From: Bremia lactucae
Lineage: Eukaryota > Oomycota > Peronosporomycetes > Peronosporales > Peronosporaceae
DNA: 64,000 bases
Assembly (NCBI RefSeq): GCF_004359215.1
Contig: NC_090612.1
Span: 1,378,609 to 1,442,608 of the forward strand
Direction of reading: 5' to 3'
Notes under the pieces: generated by a model
The model's database searches: none
The model's input: the letters and a program-made list of their open reading frames with translations, nothing else
Told to the model about the DNA's origin: nothing
In this document: piece by piece, positions 32,911 through 42,640 of the stretch
How positions within the stretch are numbered: position 1 is the stretch's first letter
Layout of the letters: every line of letters starts with the position of its first letter
Translations under genes and position numbers: made by a program

Positions 32911-33660
32911 GGACAGATCAGATTATTCCTGATGGAATGTTGAGCTTGTCTTGTAGTTATTAGATATGTGAGTAGATGTAATTGTCGCTTATAATCAGAA
33001 CCATCTGTCCGCACATGATTTGTTTATATTTAAATATGTAACATATGAAATGAAAGGGGTATGAAATTTTCTTAAAAGAAGGTTTTTTAAAAAAAATACC
33101 CGTCCTTTTTTTTAATTCTATATAAATGTTCAGCCATTAAAGGTTTAGACGGTTTTTTTCACCTAAAATATAATAGATATTATTTCTATCTAAGGAGGGC
33201 TTCATGGATTGCTTAGGGTAAGGCAACCAGGAGGTAAGATCCGATACATCCATTGATATTCATTGGACATTTTTCTATTTATGACATCTTCAACATTATT
33301 TAGTAGTGAACTTGGCAAAATTTTGGTCATGTATGTGGTGGTAGTAGTTTTGTCTGTGGCCGAAGTATTCTGTCGGTGACCGTAGTATTAATGTATGTAG
33401 CCATAGCGCCTGTTTAAATATTATTACTTATAGGAGAGATAACAAATGGGAATGTCTAGACCCACCTCAGTTTCTTACAAAACTCACCCCACCTAAGTTG
33501 TGGTATTTTGATTATATAATGTAGTCCTGTTTGTTGATATTTAAGTGCCATTAGGAATTTTATTTAAGGCGACTCCAGTGTGCGGAACAATTTTATTTCT
33601 CTTGAAACAAGACCTACTACCCACATAAAGAACGCGCTGAAAAGAAATAGAAAGTAATAA
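32911..33660. other. AT-rich region without a gene
   Basis: Low-complexity AT-rich sequence. GGGTAT near 33057 and ATACCCG near 33098 flank A/T runs and may mark a decayed end. GGGAATGTCTAGACCCACCT near 33447, followed by CTCACCCCACCT, could be the TIR of the MULE whose N-terminus begins at 33661, but no partner end is visible. Confidence 0.35.
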
Positions 33661-33806
33661 TGGCTGTCTTTGAATTGGTAAATAATACGTGGCAAGCATT
33701 GGAATAAGCTGAACAACAGACGCGTGCTGCAGCTTTGGAAGATGGTTATCCCCTCAAGGTTGCAAGAATCAGGAAGGTGCGTCACCGTGAAAATGGTGAG
33801 GTAAGG
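33661..33806 (+). pseudogene. MULE N-terminal fragment fused to gypsy integrase tail (M3)
   Basis: From ATG 33661: MAVFELVNNTWQALE, stop, AEQQTRAAALEDGYPLKVAR, KVRHRENGEVRLKV, the opening of a FAR1-type MULE transposase. Without a frame change it runs into IYVGLLKPYRDPSHVDLK, the integrase tail of A3. One stop (TAA in EAEQ context) interrupts the chimera. Confidence 0.75.
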
Positions 33807-34290
33807 TTAAAGGTGATCTACGTTGGCTTGCTTAAGCCATATCGGGACCCTTCTCACGTGGACTTGAAGGCGCTTGCGCTGAGAGAGGCAGACGTGCCAC
33901 AAATTGCCTCATAAAGGATATCCAGCTGGCCCTCTAAACGAGGCTGCTGACGCTCCAGCGTCGAAAGAAGGTCCCGAATCGCCTCAAAAGATCTCTCAAC
34001 CCGAGCAAGGACCTCACAAAGAACTTGCACCTCGTCTTGTAGAGCATCAAATGCTTCCGCCAAAATTTCGGCCCCCTCATGCGCTTACTTGATGCGCGGG
34101 GAGACCTTCAGTTTGATGTGGAGAAACTTTTAAAGCGACGTCGTCGTAAGGGTCAATACCAGTATCTGGTGAAGTGGCTGGGGTACCCCTCTTCTAAAAA
34201 CTATTGGGAGATCGAGGTACCTCTTCGGCAAGGTTGCGTACGCCGTTGACATTTTTGAGCGCCAAATCAGGTTCAACTTGCGTCAAACGA
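33807..34290 (+). pseudogene. Family A integrase tail and chromodomain (A3)
   Basis: YVGLLKPYRDPSHVDLK, then a Pro-rich linker (PESPQKISQPEQGPHKELAP) and DLQFDVEKLLKRRRRKGQYQ, LVKWLGYPSSK, EIEVPLRQG. It matches A2 and A7. A stop at about 33911 and a frameshift near 34090 break it. All upstream parts of A3 are absent. Confidence 0.9.
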
Positions 34291-35160
34291 CGCTTCTCAC
34301 AACTAAACGTGGGATTAGGTGGATCTCAGTGCGGCTTCGATCCATGGTAGTACGGTAAACTGAAGCACTGAAATATCGGCTAGGTTTTTCTTCGTTTTGT
34401 GGCATAAATGCCGAACGTAACTGGCCTTTGGCCTTAAACTTAGCGAAACCGAAGCGAAGCTTCCGTTCCAATCACACATCACCTCTATCCACAGACTCTC
34501 TAATATTACATATATTACGAAGATGTCGGCGGGCCCGGTGGACCCAGTTCTCAAATGAGACTTCGTTTTCATTCCTTGTTTCGTTTGGAAACAAAACGAT
34601 CGGATTTTTCCTCATGGAGGTCACCGAAGCCCCACGGGCTTGATCACGTAAACGCGTCAGATACTGACTTCGCGTCATTATCTTTGGCGTAAGGTATTGC
34701 TCATAAAGAGCGTCGCGGGCAGCGATCTCCTCCAGGGTCCTCGCCGGGTCAGCGGAGATCCAGGTGCCCAAGCTGTGACCCGCTATCTCTTTGAGACGCT
34801 CGTTTGCATATAAGCGGAGTGAATCTATATTAACTATGAGCTTTAGCTTTCGTTATCTCGGCAGCCCGACGACGAGCGCTTTCCTCTATGAGATTTATCC
34901 GCTCTTGCTCTTCATCGAGCGGATTAGTAATGATGTTGGACTCAGGGTCCCGTGTCCTGCTCAATGCAGTTGAGACATCAGCGGCACCACGTTTTGGGAA
35001 CGGATTCGGGGCCCGGCGACGTTCATCCGGAGGAGAAGGCGTGAGAGAACGACGCTCTTTCTCCTCCTCCTCTGATGGAGAGTGACTTTCAAAGTCCACC
35101 ATTCCCTCATCGTCGAGAAAGGTGCTAAGAGTCTGTGATTCACGCTTGATTGCTATGAGA
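33854..35160 (-). pseudogene. A3 aORF, antisense to pol
   Basis: Read from the LTR side towards pol: TLSTFLDDEGMVDFESHSPS, EEEEKERRSLTPSPPDERRR, NITNPLDEEQERI-like acidic text (35140-34830). After a frameshift, PARTLEEIAARDALYEQYLT, TRLRDQARGASVTSM, NWVHRARRHL (34771-34472) and RSAFMPQNEEKPSRYFSA (34400-34340). It ends in the helix EAFDALQDEVQVLCEVLARV (34060 on) opposite the chromodomain linker. The likely start Met (as in A7) is Ile here. Function unknown. Confidence 0.58.
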
Positions 35161-35256
35161 CAAAGGAATGAAAAATACAACCGAACGGTTAGCTGTTCAG
35201 GTTCCAACCTCAAAGAGGGAATGGAGCGAATGTTGTCACTCGGTGTCAACAGTATG

Positions 35257-35267
35257 ATGGGGGAGGG
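35257..35267 (+). other. Polypurine tract of A3
   Basis: ATGGGGGAGGG directly precedes the LTR at 35268, as expected for second-strand priming. It fixes the plus sense of A3. Confidence 0.85.
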
Positions 35268-35740
35268 TGTAACGGGGCACACATCGGTTGGAGAACCGTT
35301 GTTGTGGTACATTTGCTTTATTGGAAAAATACCCTCTCATCTAATTTTAAAATAGTTAGTTATTTAAATCCCATTTATTATGGGTAACAAATGTTTTGCC
35401 AGATATAAATCTGGCGGCCGAAATCTATTTTTAAATTAGCTAGGGTAAGGTTTTTAGATTTAAATAATAAAATAAAGTTCAGTTCCCCTTGATCTTAAAG
35501 CGTTAAGTGCCTTCCTAAGGCTTGCGCATTGATCTGTAAGAGATAGAAGCCTATCTAAGGTATATCCTTTTGGGCACTAGTTGCCACTTGGTTCGACGAA
35601 CCCCTGAATCCCTTGAACTAGGATTTCTTAAGCTTTAATAGCTTGTACGACTCCCTGAGTTGTTAAACCCATTGGTACAATAGAACTACGTGACTTTCTG
35701 AGTCTTCCTCTGACCTTAGGAGTAAGGTAGCTCCGCTACA
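35268..35740 (+). repeat. Family A 3' LTR (A3)
   Basis: 473 bp from TGTAACGGGGCACACATC to GTAGCTCCGCTACA, matching the A2 and A7 LTRs in reverse complement. It ends against MULE M4 sequence at 35741. Confidence 0.92.
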
Positions 35741-36099
35741 GTTGAGGCATCTGTGAGACCCCAAAAAAGATGTGGAAGGTGCCGTCAGCCTGGTCACAAT
35801 GCTCGACGTTGCCGGCAACCTCCCGCACCTTTCGCACCTCCTCCCGCACCTCCCGTACCTCCTCCCGCACCTCCCGTACCTCCTGCCGCACCTCCCCCAT
35901 CTCTCTGATACTGAAGATGATAGATAGACAATAGCTCAAATTAATAACTAATACAAAAATGGTTTTCTGGTGGCGGAATTTTTTTTTCGTACTAATTAGG
36001 TGGGTCAGCCAATGACAGGCCTCAAAAATGAGCTTAGAGGTTCTACATAGACATGGTGAGTGGTGGTTAGCCAAAGGTGAGTGCTGGTTAGCGGCTCCC
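35741..36099 (-). mobile_element. MULE 5' end with TIR and repetitive N-terminus (M4)
   Basis: On the minus strand the TIR starts at 36099 (GGGAGCCGCTAACCAGCACT) and matches the M1 TIR at 14526. About 200 bases inside, a frame reads REMGEVRQEVREVREEVREV, then KVREVAGNVEHCDQADG, encoded by a minisatellite at 35826-35900 (CCTCCCGCACCTCCCGTAC units). It is cut by A3 at 35740. M1 and M4 have the same 5' TIR, but their N-terminal coding parts differ. Confidence 0.75.
35826..35900. repeat. Minisatellite in M4
   Basis: About four units of an 18-21 bp motif (CCTCCCGCACCTCCCGTAC and variants), giving alternating E-V-R-x repeats on the minus strand. Confidence 0.85.
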
Positions 36100-36738
36100 T
36101 ATATTAATAAACAGCCTTTAAGTGTTAATTTCATGTAACGATATACCCGGTTGCAGTACCGACGAAGGTTTTTATGTAGCTAAGGGACTTTAGCTTCCAA
36201 TGGTAATTCAAAGAAATATTATTAGGGAAAATTAAAATTGTATTAAAACATCAAGTTTCCTACGTAACGAGCTTCTATCTATCGCTGACTTTATAAAATT
36301 AAATGTTACTATGTATGTCGCCTACTTGCGCACCGCACAATCGTGTCTTATGGCGATTGGCGAGAAAAAAAATATTTCCCATGTAACGTAGACTCCGAGG
36401 TTGGATCCTAGGTATATCCCAAGCTATACCTGAACCACTTTTTATCCCGAAATTATAAAGTCATTTTGCCGAATTACTTAATTTGATTTATTAAGATGTA
36501 TAATGTGAATTCCACAGATTAAGGTCAACGGTTTAACAACCGACCCCGTTACCGTTTTCTTCCAATTATTCTAACCTAAAAATGGGAATTGCTACGGTCC
36601 AAACCTCGAGGTGGGTTGACTGTGATCTCAAAAGTTCAACTTCGTCCCGACTCACGGAAATTATGAGCGGTGTTGCAGACTGACGGGGCTACAGCACTTT
36701 TATAAAGGAAGCTTTCACTAGAAGCTACACGTGTATTT
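36100..36738. repeat. Family B LTR remnant, then unassigned sequence
   Basis: 36104-36155 matches the inner end of the B LTR (CCTTTAAGTGTTAATTTCAT, then CCCGGTTGCA), so MULE M4 lies inside a B LTR. From about 36160 to 36738 I see no coding or repeat signal. Confidence 0.6.
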
Positions 36739-37185
36739 TGTAACGGGGCACTACAACTTGTACTGCTTCAGTACAAGTCCATTTTCAGTTGCGAGTGGTG
36801 CCTTACGTTATTCCACGTACACTAGTACGTGCAGAGGAAGACTTCTCTTTAAGACAACTAGCTTAAAGAGGGTTAAATGAAAACTGTATTAATATAATTA
36901 AAAATTATATCTTGTTTCTATCTGTTAATGCTAACTTAATTATAAACTAATACTAAACATGCAATTGAAATCTTATCTTATCTTATCTGTCTCTCGCTTT
37001 TGTTTACATCTACAGCTGATTAGTCTGCGAAATAAATAGATATAATGGTCTATACCTATTTATGGATAAGAATTCTGAACATTACTATATAAAGTAATAT
37101 CCTCCGAATAATATCTACCTTTTAGATAATATGTTAATTAACAACCTTTAAGTGTTAATTGCATGTAACGATACACCCGGTTACA
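36739..37185 (-). repeat. Family B 3' LTR (B4), complete
   Basis: 447 bp, TGTAACGGGGCACTAC to CACCCGGTTACA on the plus strand. Sense is minus, because B2 shows the ...CCCCG(TTACA) end followed by a primer site, and because TTAAGGGAGGGGTGA, the polypurine tract, lies just outside at 37186-37200. Confidence 0.9.
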
Positions 37186-37200
37186 TCACCCCTCCCTTAA
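37186..37200 (-). other. Polypurine tract of B4
   Basis: The minus strand reads TTAAGGGAGGGGTGA directly before the LTR start TGTAACCGGG. Confidence 0.8.
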
Positions 37201-37261
37201 ACGACAATCACTCTGACTGTCATTGGATGGAGTGGTCACTATGTGACCACTTAATTTTAAA

Positions 37262-38990
37262 ATGATGTTGATTGGTCAGAACCATCATTTTAAATTCCAT
37301 CGCATGAAGAATAAACTCATGCGGGGTGTTGATAGTGCTGCGCCTTCGGCTGCGGTTCGTGCAGCCGCGGGTGACGCACTGTTATCTCTTGCGGCAGATG
37401 GAACGTCTGCCGTAGTATCTTCCACTCGCACAACATTAGATGTTGCGAGTGCACGTGGTGATTCACCACGTGAATACGACCCCTCTTTGTAGGTCGACTT
37501 AGAATGCGAGTCGGACGAAATGGCCGACTGGGAGAGAATTGAACAGTCGCCTGATAGACGTCAGGCGGCTGACTATGAGCCTTCGAATGATAAGGCTCAT
37601 TCTGATAGACGAGTTAATAGTCTATTTGGATCCGACAAAGAGGATGATCCCTCATCGCCCGTTCCGTGTCCCGTACGGTCACCTGCACCTGTTATGTGCA
37701 AGGTGATGACGATGGCGTAAGCCATCGTAATAAAAGTTCTTGTGGTACCCCTGCTTCAGTGGGTACCACTCAGGGGAGTGAAGACAGTAAAATGTCTCAT
37801 CTCGCCCCTGAGAAGAAGCCGTGGCTTTTGCCAGAACGTCTAATCAATAGCTTGTCTGAAGAAACTACTCCTCACAACAAATATCCTTTATTTATTGCGA
37901 CAAAGCTACATGGCCTTGAACCCAGCGCGAAGAACTTTCGGGCTGAGAAGATTTTTATCTCGATGCCTTTCTTAAGCATCGCTGGTTTAGTGGCAACAAT
38001 AAGCGAGATAAAGTATCGCTTATGCAAGCCTGGAGCGCGTTCATTCGCAATGTCAATGACATTGGACGCGAGGCCTGGTTTCAAAAACTTAACGCGAATC
38101 GCGTTAAGTTTGAGAAACGAACTCCAAACGGTGCAAAGTATAAATTGCATCGGTTGTCACGTGAGGCTGGGCTTTCATGTCTCGGGTGGGGTGATCCCTC
38201 TACGCGTTGTGTCGACAACACGAAACGAGCGAAATGGGATGTTTACTTCCTTTCTTCGCCCTGGGGAAGGGCTCGCATCTCTATTGACATGCGTGATGCG
38301 ATTGAGGTTTTGCAATCAATTTACAAGCACCAGGCGCGTGTTTTCCGATGGGCCTTCTGAACCATCGGGTGGGTCTCCTCATACTGACGGACGAGGCCCT
38401 CAACGTCAGCAACCAGCTGGGAACGAGATTCCCAGCTGTCATGTTAAGGTGGATAACCACGCCAGCGAACAAGATAACTCGTTCGCTGCCCCTTCACATC
38501 AAAGTGGTTCTGGATACGTTCCACAAGGAAACGTCCGTCGGAATCTACCAATGGATGTGGTGGAGGAGGGAAAATTAGCTCCGAATCGTATGTCGGATCT
38601 AATGTCAAGGATCGAAAAATTGGTCACTTCCTCCATGATTTGGAGGAGGGACTTGACTACGAGCGCGGCAAGCGTCGCTCGTTGAAGCAGACGGTGCAGG
38701 CTCACCATATTGAGCGGTTGGGAGACCGTTCGAAGAGTGCGTACTCCATGTTGGAGTACGAACGAAAATATCATGCTGTTCGCGATGAGATGATGTCGTC
38801 AGTCATTGTAGTTTCGAGGATATTCGGAACCGGCATGAGAAACTTCAGGTTCAACATGAGAATCTGGATCACGATCACACGAATCTTTTGGAGATTCTTG
38901 AAAAGGGTGGTGAAATCCGTCCTCGGAAGAAGCCACGTACTGATGGTACGGGCGGAGCCGTACACAATAGAATTGCCACGTAGGATGCGA
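37262..38990 (+). pseudogene. B4 aORF, antisense to pol, nearly full length
   Basis: From the LTR side: MRGVDSAAPSAAVRAAAGDA, a TAG at 37490, WERIEQSPDRRQAADYEPSN and GSDKEDDPSSPVP (acidic, disordered), PWLLPERLINSLSEETTPHN, then SAFIRNVNDIGREAWFQKLN, LHRLSREAGLSCLGWGDPS and DVYFLSSPWGRARISIDMRD (38022-38310). A Ser/Gly-rich stretch opposite the chromodomain follows. The C-terminus is helical (EEGLDYERGKRRSLKQTVQA, KLQVQHENLDHDHTNLLEIL) and ends GGEIRPRKKPRTDG, a possible nuclear signal. Three frameshifts. Function unknown. Confidence 0.62.
38320..38610 (-). pseudogene. Family B chromodomain (B4)
   Basis: The minus strand reads FPPPPHPLVDSDGRFLVERI, VKGQRTSYLVRWRGYPP and, after a one-codon break, HDSWESRSQLVADVEGLVRQ, then YEETHP. 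It aligns with the B3 chromodomain. It lies directly opposite the Ser/Gly-rich part of the aORF. Confidence 0.88.
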
Positions 38991-39032
38991 ACGCATCCTA
39001 CGATTTACGTTGGTCGGCTCCGCCCGTACCAT
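38943..39032. repeat. Nested palindromes at the B4/A4 border
   Basis: A perfect 18-bp inverted repeat (ATGGTACGGGCGGAGCCG at 38943-38960, complement at 39015-39032) encloses an 11-bp palindrome (CGTAGGATGCG-AA-CGCATCCTACG). Both strands read a gypsy integrase-tail motif (RRMRTHPT and RLRPYH on plus, RRMRSHPT and RLRPYHQY on minus). Confidence 0.9.
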
Positions 39033-39092
39033 CCGTACGGACCGGAACCCATGAATCTAAGCCTCGTTGAGGAGGGAGAAGGAGAAGTTATC

Positions 39093-39420
39093 GCTTAGCG
39101 ACTGGGACTCGTGTCACCGTTCCTAAATTTCCGTTGAAGTTAGGTATTAAGTTTCTGGACTTTGACAGTGTGTAACGCTGTTTCTTCCTTGATTTGGATT
39201 CGAGATATGATCTCATTCTTGGTATGGCCTGGCTTGAATACCATGAGTCATGGATAGATTGGAGGTCTAAGACCTTAAATGCAACGCGCCATGTTTCTAG
39301 CAAAGCTTTAGAAGTCATGACCCACCTTTGCAAAGCAACAAAAGTGCTATTTGCGCGACTCACTGACCGAATATGTCAGTGTGCTAGACATTGGAATGTC
39401 TAAAATAATGAAGTAAAATG
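39093..39420 (+). pseudogene. Family A protease second half (A4)
   Basis: It starts abruptly at CTTAGCGACTGGGACTCGTG, matching A2 near 10025. The frame 39194-39403 reads SRYDLILGMAWLEYHESWID and WRSKTLNATRHVSS. The active-site half and gag are missing because A4 is 5'-truncated against B4. Confidence 0.85.
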
Positions 39421-40165
39421 TTAAAAAACACTAGGGGGTACGTACTCCGTCGAGTACCACTCGTTCCAGTTACGAATTTTCAGTACAAAATTAATTTTTT
39501 CAAAATCACTGAATGCTGAAAGCAATATAGGCCTAGGGCGAGTCATCAAGGGTTTAATATCCTGGAGTGGCACATCTAAGTCCACCGAACGTGGTGGGCC
39601 GAGGTGGAACCATACTGAGTGTCTGTTGTGATACTATTGGCAAGTTGCCAGGGCATTTCGGGTCAAACCCCTCTGATGCACGTGAAGTGACACGTTAACA
39701 ATCACTGGACAAGAATTTTGAGTTACACAACTCCTCGTCGAATGTCGGATTGGACATCAACTCTGGTCAAATGTTAAGAAACTTAAATCTTGGAAGTCCC
39801 GGCCTCTAAAAGGCGTATCGTCTCGACTTCGAGACAGCAGAGACGCGAAGCGTCTATAACGCCAGAAAGTGATATGAGCGAGCAGTTGCATACGCTTGCA
39901 AATGGTGTACCGGTAGCATCGAAGGAGAATTTAGCCTTGAAGCAATCCCTTCGTTACATGCTGTTTTAGAGCTAGACGAAATGTCTATTGATGAGTGTGG
40001 CCGAGCCTCAAGAGCTGGCGACTTGTCTGAGATGGTGATTAATCGACCAAACATTTAGTCAAAATCATCATCTCTTCTGGATGAAGCCGTCCGGGAGAAC
40101 ATAAAAAGCTGTACATTGTGCGCGGAGTGGGCCATCGGTCATTACAGATCCCATCGATTCATTCT
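39421..40165 (+). pseudogene. Family A protease-RT linker (A4)
   Basis: The doubled block of A2 and A7 is present once or in part (GTGGCACATCTAAGTCCACC near 39565). EQLHTLANGVPVAS (near 39880) and LELDEMSIDECGRASRAGDL (near 39970) match A7. Many stops. Confidence 0.75.
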
Positions 40166-41100
40166 ATTGTTGAGGAATTTCAAGAAAGGGTTTGTACCAA
40201 CCCACCATCGGTTTTACCTCCAGATAGAGGTGTCCGTCTTGAAATCGACTTGGTTCCTGGAACCAATACTGTGTTACCCGCACAGTGGCCTTTAACAAAA
40301 GAACAGTGTGACGTCGTTGACGATTCCTTCCGTGCCAAGCTCATAGAACTTTCGCGCTGAGGAAGATGGTATGGTACGCGAGAATAAATCTTCACTTCAT
40401 CACCGAAATTTTGTGTCAAAAAGTCAAATGGTGAATGGCGCATTATACATGCTTTTAATAAGCTTAATGCTGCCACTATACCAGCACAAACCCCCATACC
40501 TCGAAAGGATGTTCTCCAGAACAATATGGTGGGAATCGCGATGTACAGTGCCCTTGACTTAATCGATGGTCATTACCAACTGCTCATGCGAGCTAACGAT
40601 ATCCCGCTTACAGCAATTAGCACCCCAAGCGGTATGCTATGGGAATGGTTCGTTGTGCCGCAAGGGCTCTCCAACGCCCCGGCTCCATTTAAATGTCTAG
40701 TGGCGCAACTTTTCCACCCTTATCTAGTTTCTAGCTATACGCAGACTTATTTTAATGACATTTTTGTCCATAATCGTGCGGAGCAAGGTCGGCCGGATGT
40801 GGAAAAAATTCACATCGACCATTTGCTAGTAGTGCTCTACAAATAAATTGTGTGCCAATGCATCTAAACGCATTTTTGGCGCAGAAGAAATTCCCGTTTT
40901 AGAGTGCTTCATTGGGAAGCGAGGCCTTAAAGCGAATCCCGCTAAGGTAAGAACCATAGTTGGTTGACCGGTTCCTAACAATTAAAATGATTTAAGTAGG
41001 TGGTTGGGCCTCGCCACCTACTTGCACAAATATAGCGAAAATTGCGCTGATATGGCTAGGCCATTATTTAATCTCCTTATAAAGATGTTGGACTATCACC
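40166..41100 (+). pseudogene. Family A reverse transcriptase (A4)
   Basis: PPSVLPPDRGVRLEIDLVPG, QWPLTKEQCDVVDDSFRAK, then a 23-base foreign insertion near 40348. KKSNGEWRIIHAFNKLN, LLMRANDIPLTAISTPSGML and VVPQGLSNAPAPF follow. The catalytic box reads YFND (first Asp to Asn) near 40747-40758. The Gln that is a stop in A1 and A2 is still Gln here. The thumb and tether are degraded. Confidence 0.88.
40348..40370 (+). other. 23-bp insertion matching the family B aORF
   Basis: AGAACTTTCGCGCTGAGGAA followed by GAT replaces about 12 bases of the RT sequence CACGAGGCTGGA. It differs by one base from 25857-25879 and by two changes from 37931 on. Confidence 0.8.
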
Positions 41101-41765
41101 GAAAGTGATGCTATTGAAGCAATTAAGGATAGTCTTATCCATGCCACGATTCTTGCTCTGCGAAACCTAAATGCGGCTAAGTCGCCCCATCTCTCTCAGA
41201 AAATGGCTCGATGGCTTTAATTTTTTGCCGAATACAATTTTGAAGTGGAATATAAGCCTGGCAAGCAGAATACTTTGGCTGTGCGGTATCACGCAGGCTG
41301 GATTATGCGCTCTCTCATTTAACGACTATAACGTCACCTATAACTGAATTAATTTGTTCGGCTTACGTCAAGGATGACCAGTGCGCAGCTCTGCTGCGAG
41401 CTCTTAAGAGCACTGAGTCGGACATTAAATTGTCGGCAAATGCGTGCGAGCTTACATCGATTTTTTATCGACAACGGCATGTTGCTTAATTACACAGATG
41501 CTGCATATACTCTGCGCATCGTTGTTCCTCAGGATGAGGATTTAACGTTTCGAATCCTCTATGAGGCACATAATACTGTTGTTAGTGGTCATCTCGTTAG
41601 AGGAAGAAGCTATGGCTCCGTGAGCTAGATTTATTTGTGATTCAAAGATTTACAAAAGGGTATGCACATACGTTCGCACATGCGAAACTTGCCAACGGGT
41701 CAAAAACTCGGCTGACGCTGCTGCGCCACTGGCCAGTCTACCCGAACCCACAGGGTGTTGAGAGT
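41101..41765 (+). pseudogene. Family A RNase H remnant and integrase zinc region (A4)
   Basis: SLIHATILALRNLNA jumps to AKSPHLSQKMARWL, so most of RNase H is deleted, at a different junction from A1/A2. EYNFEVEYKPGKQNTLA follows. The frame 41374-41628 reads IDNGMLLNYTDAAYTLRIVV and ILYEAHNTVVSGHLVRGRSY, the H2C2 start. Confidence 0.85.
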
Positions 41766-42640
41766 CCATAGGAATGAATTTTTTGGTTGGCCTACCGAAA
41801 GATTCTGCCGGTAACACAGGCATCATGATTTTTTCTAACCGGTTAAGCAAAACGGCTCATTTAGCAGCTGTGCCGGATATCATTGATGGTGAAGGCACAG
41901 CAACGCTGTTTATTGATCACGCGTTCTGACAACACGGTTTGCCTGCGGCAATTGCCTCTGAACAAAACTTCCGTTTCACGGGTGAATACTGGATATCGAT
42001 CTTTGGAGTGCTTGGCACCAGATTTAACATGTCCAGAGCGGATCATCCGCAGACCGATGGTCAAACTGAACGTGTCAGTCGCGTCATTGAAGTCGTTCTG
42101 CGCAATGTGTGTGCTGAGACACCAAAGCACTCGAGCACACTACTCCCGGAAGTGAAGTTGCGTTAATTAACGCTTTACATGCCTCTATCGGCTATACTCC
42201 ATTCTACGTAAACGTTCTCACACACCCACGCGTTCCGTTAACGATACCACTACGTGGTTCAGGGCTTGGCGGGGAAGAATTAGCCGATAGGCTTGCTGAT
42301 ATCAGCCCTGTTACCGTTCGGAAACAAGTAAGCGAAATTTTCGCAACGCGATTAAGTGTCTTAAGACATGTGCGTGACGCGATGGCTGATAGCCAAGACG
42401 AACACAAAGAACAAGCGGATGCCAAAGGCAGAAGTTGTATTGATTCTTATGCGGTCGGAGATCGAATTTTGCTAAAAGCTAAGAACCTACCTACAAACTT
42501 GGTTTTCGCGACCTTCAAGACCAAATTGCGCCCGCGCTTTATTGGACCATTTGGGGTGGTGGCCAAGAAGGGCCTAGCTTACACGCTAAACCTTACTCAC
42601 AAGACCCAGATTTCTACGTGGGCTTGATTAAGCTTTATTG
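41766..42640 (+). pseudogene. Family A integrase (A4)
   Basis: MNFLVGLPKDSAGNTGIM (catalytic Asp changed to Asn), LAAVPDIIDGEGTATLFID, a stop, SEQNFRFTGEYW (second Asp lost), then ADHPQTDGQTERVSRVIEV with Glu kept. The tail frame 42370-42627 reads MADSQDEHKEQADAKGRS and VGDRILLKAKNLPTNLVF. Two of three catalytic residues are lost. Confidence 0.88.

Noticed and set aside
33057..33110. Terminal inverted repeat of MULE M2
   Set aside because: GGGTAT and ATACCC are too short and too AT-rich in context, and no matching opposite end was found.
35826..35900. CRISPR array or centromeric satellite
   Set aside because: It is a short coding minisatellite of four units inside a MULE N-terminus.
37262..37720. 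Reading the plus-strand frames after the B4 LTR as a normal sense gag
   Set aside because: The polypurine tract next to the LTR, the primer site after the B2 LTR and the minus-strand chromodomain all show that the element runs on the minus strand. Family B gag is the unrelated sequence at 15663-16290.
37666..38685. The 339-codon open frame as one protein
   Set aside because: Between about 37990 and 38320 the frame conserved with B3 is a different one (38022-38360), so the long frame passes through non-native sequence.
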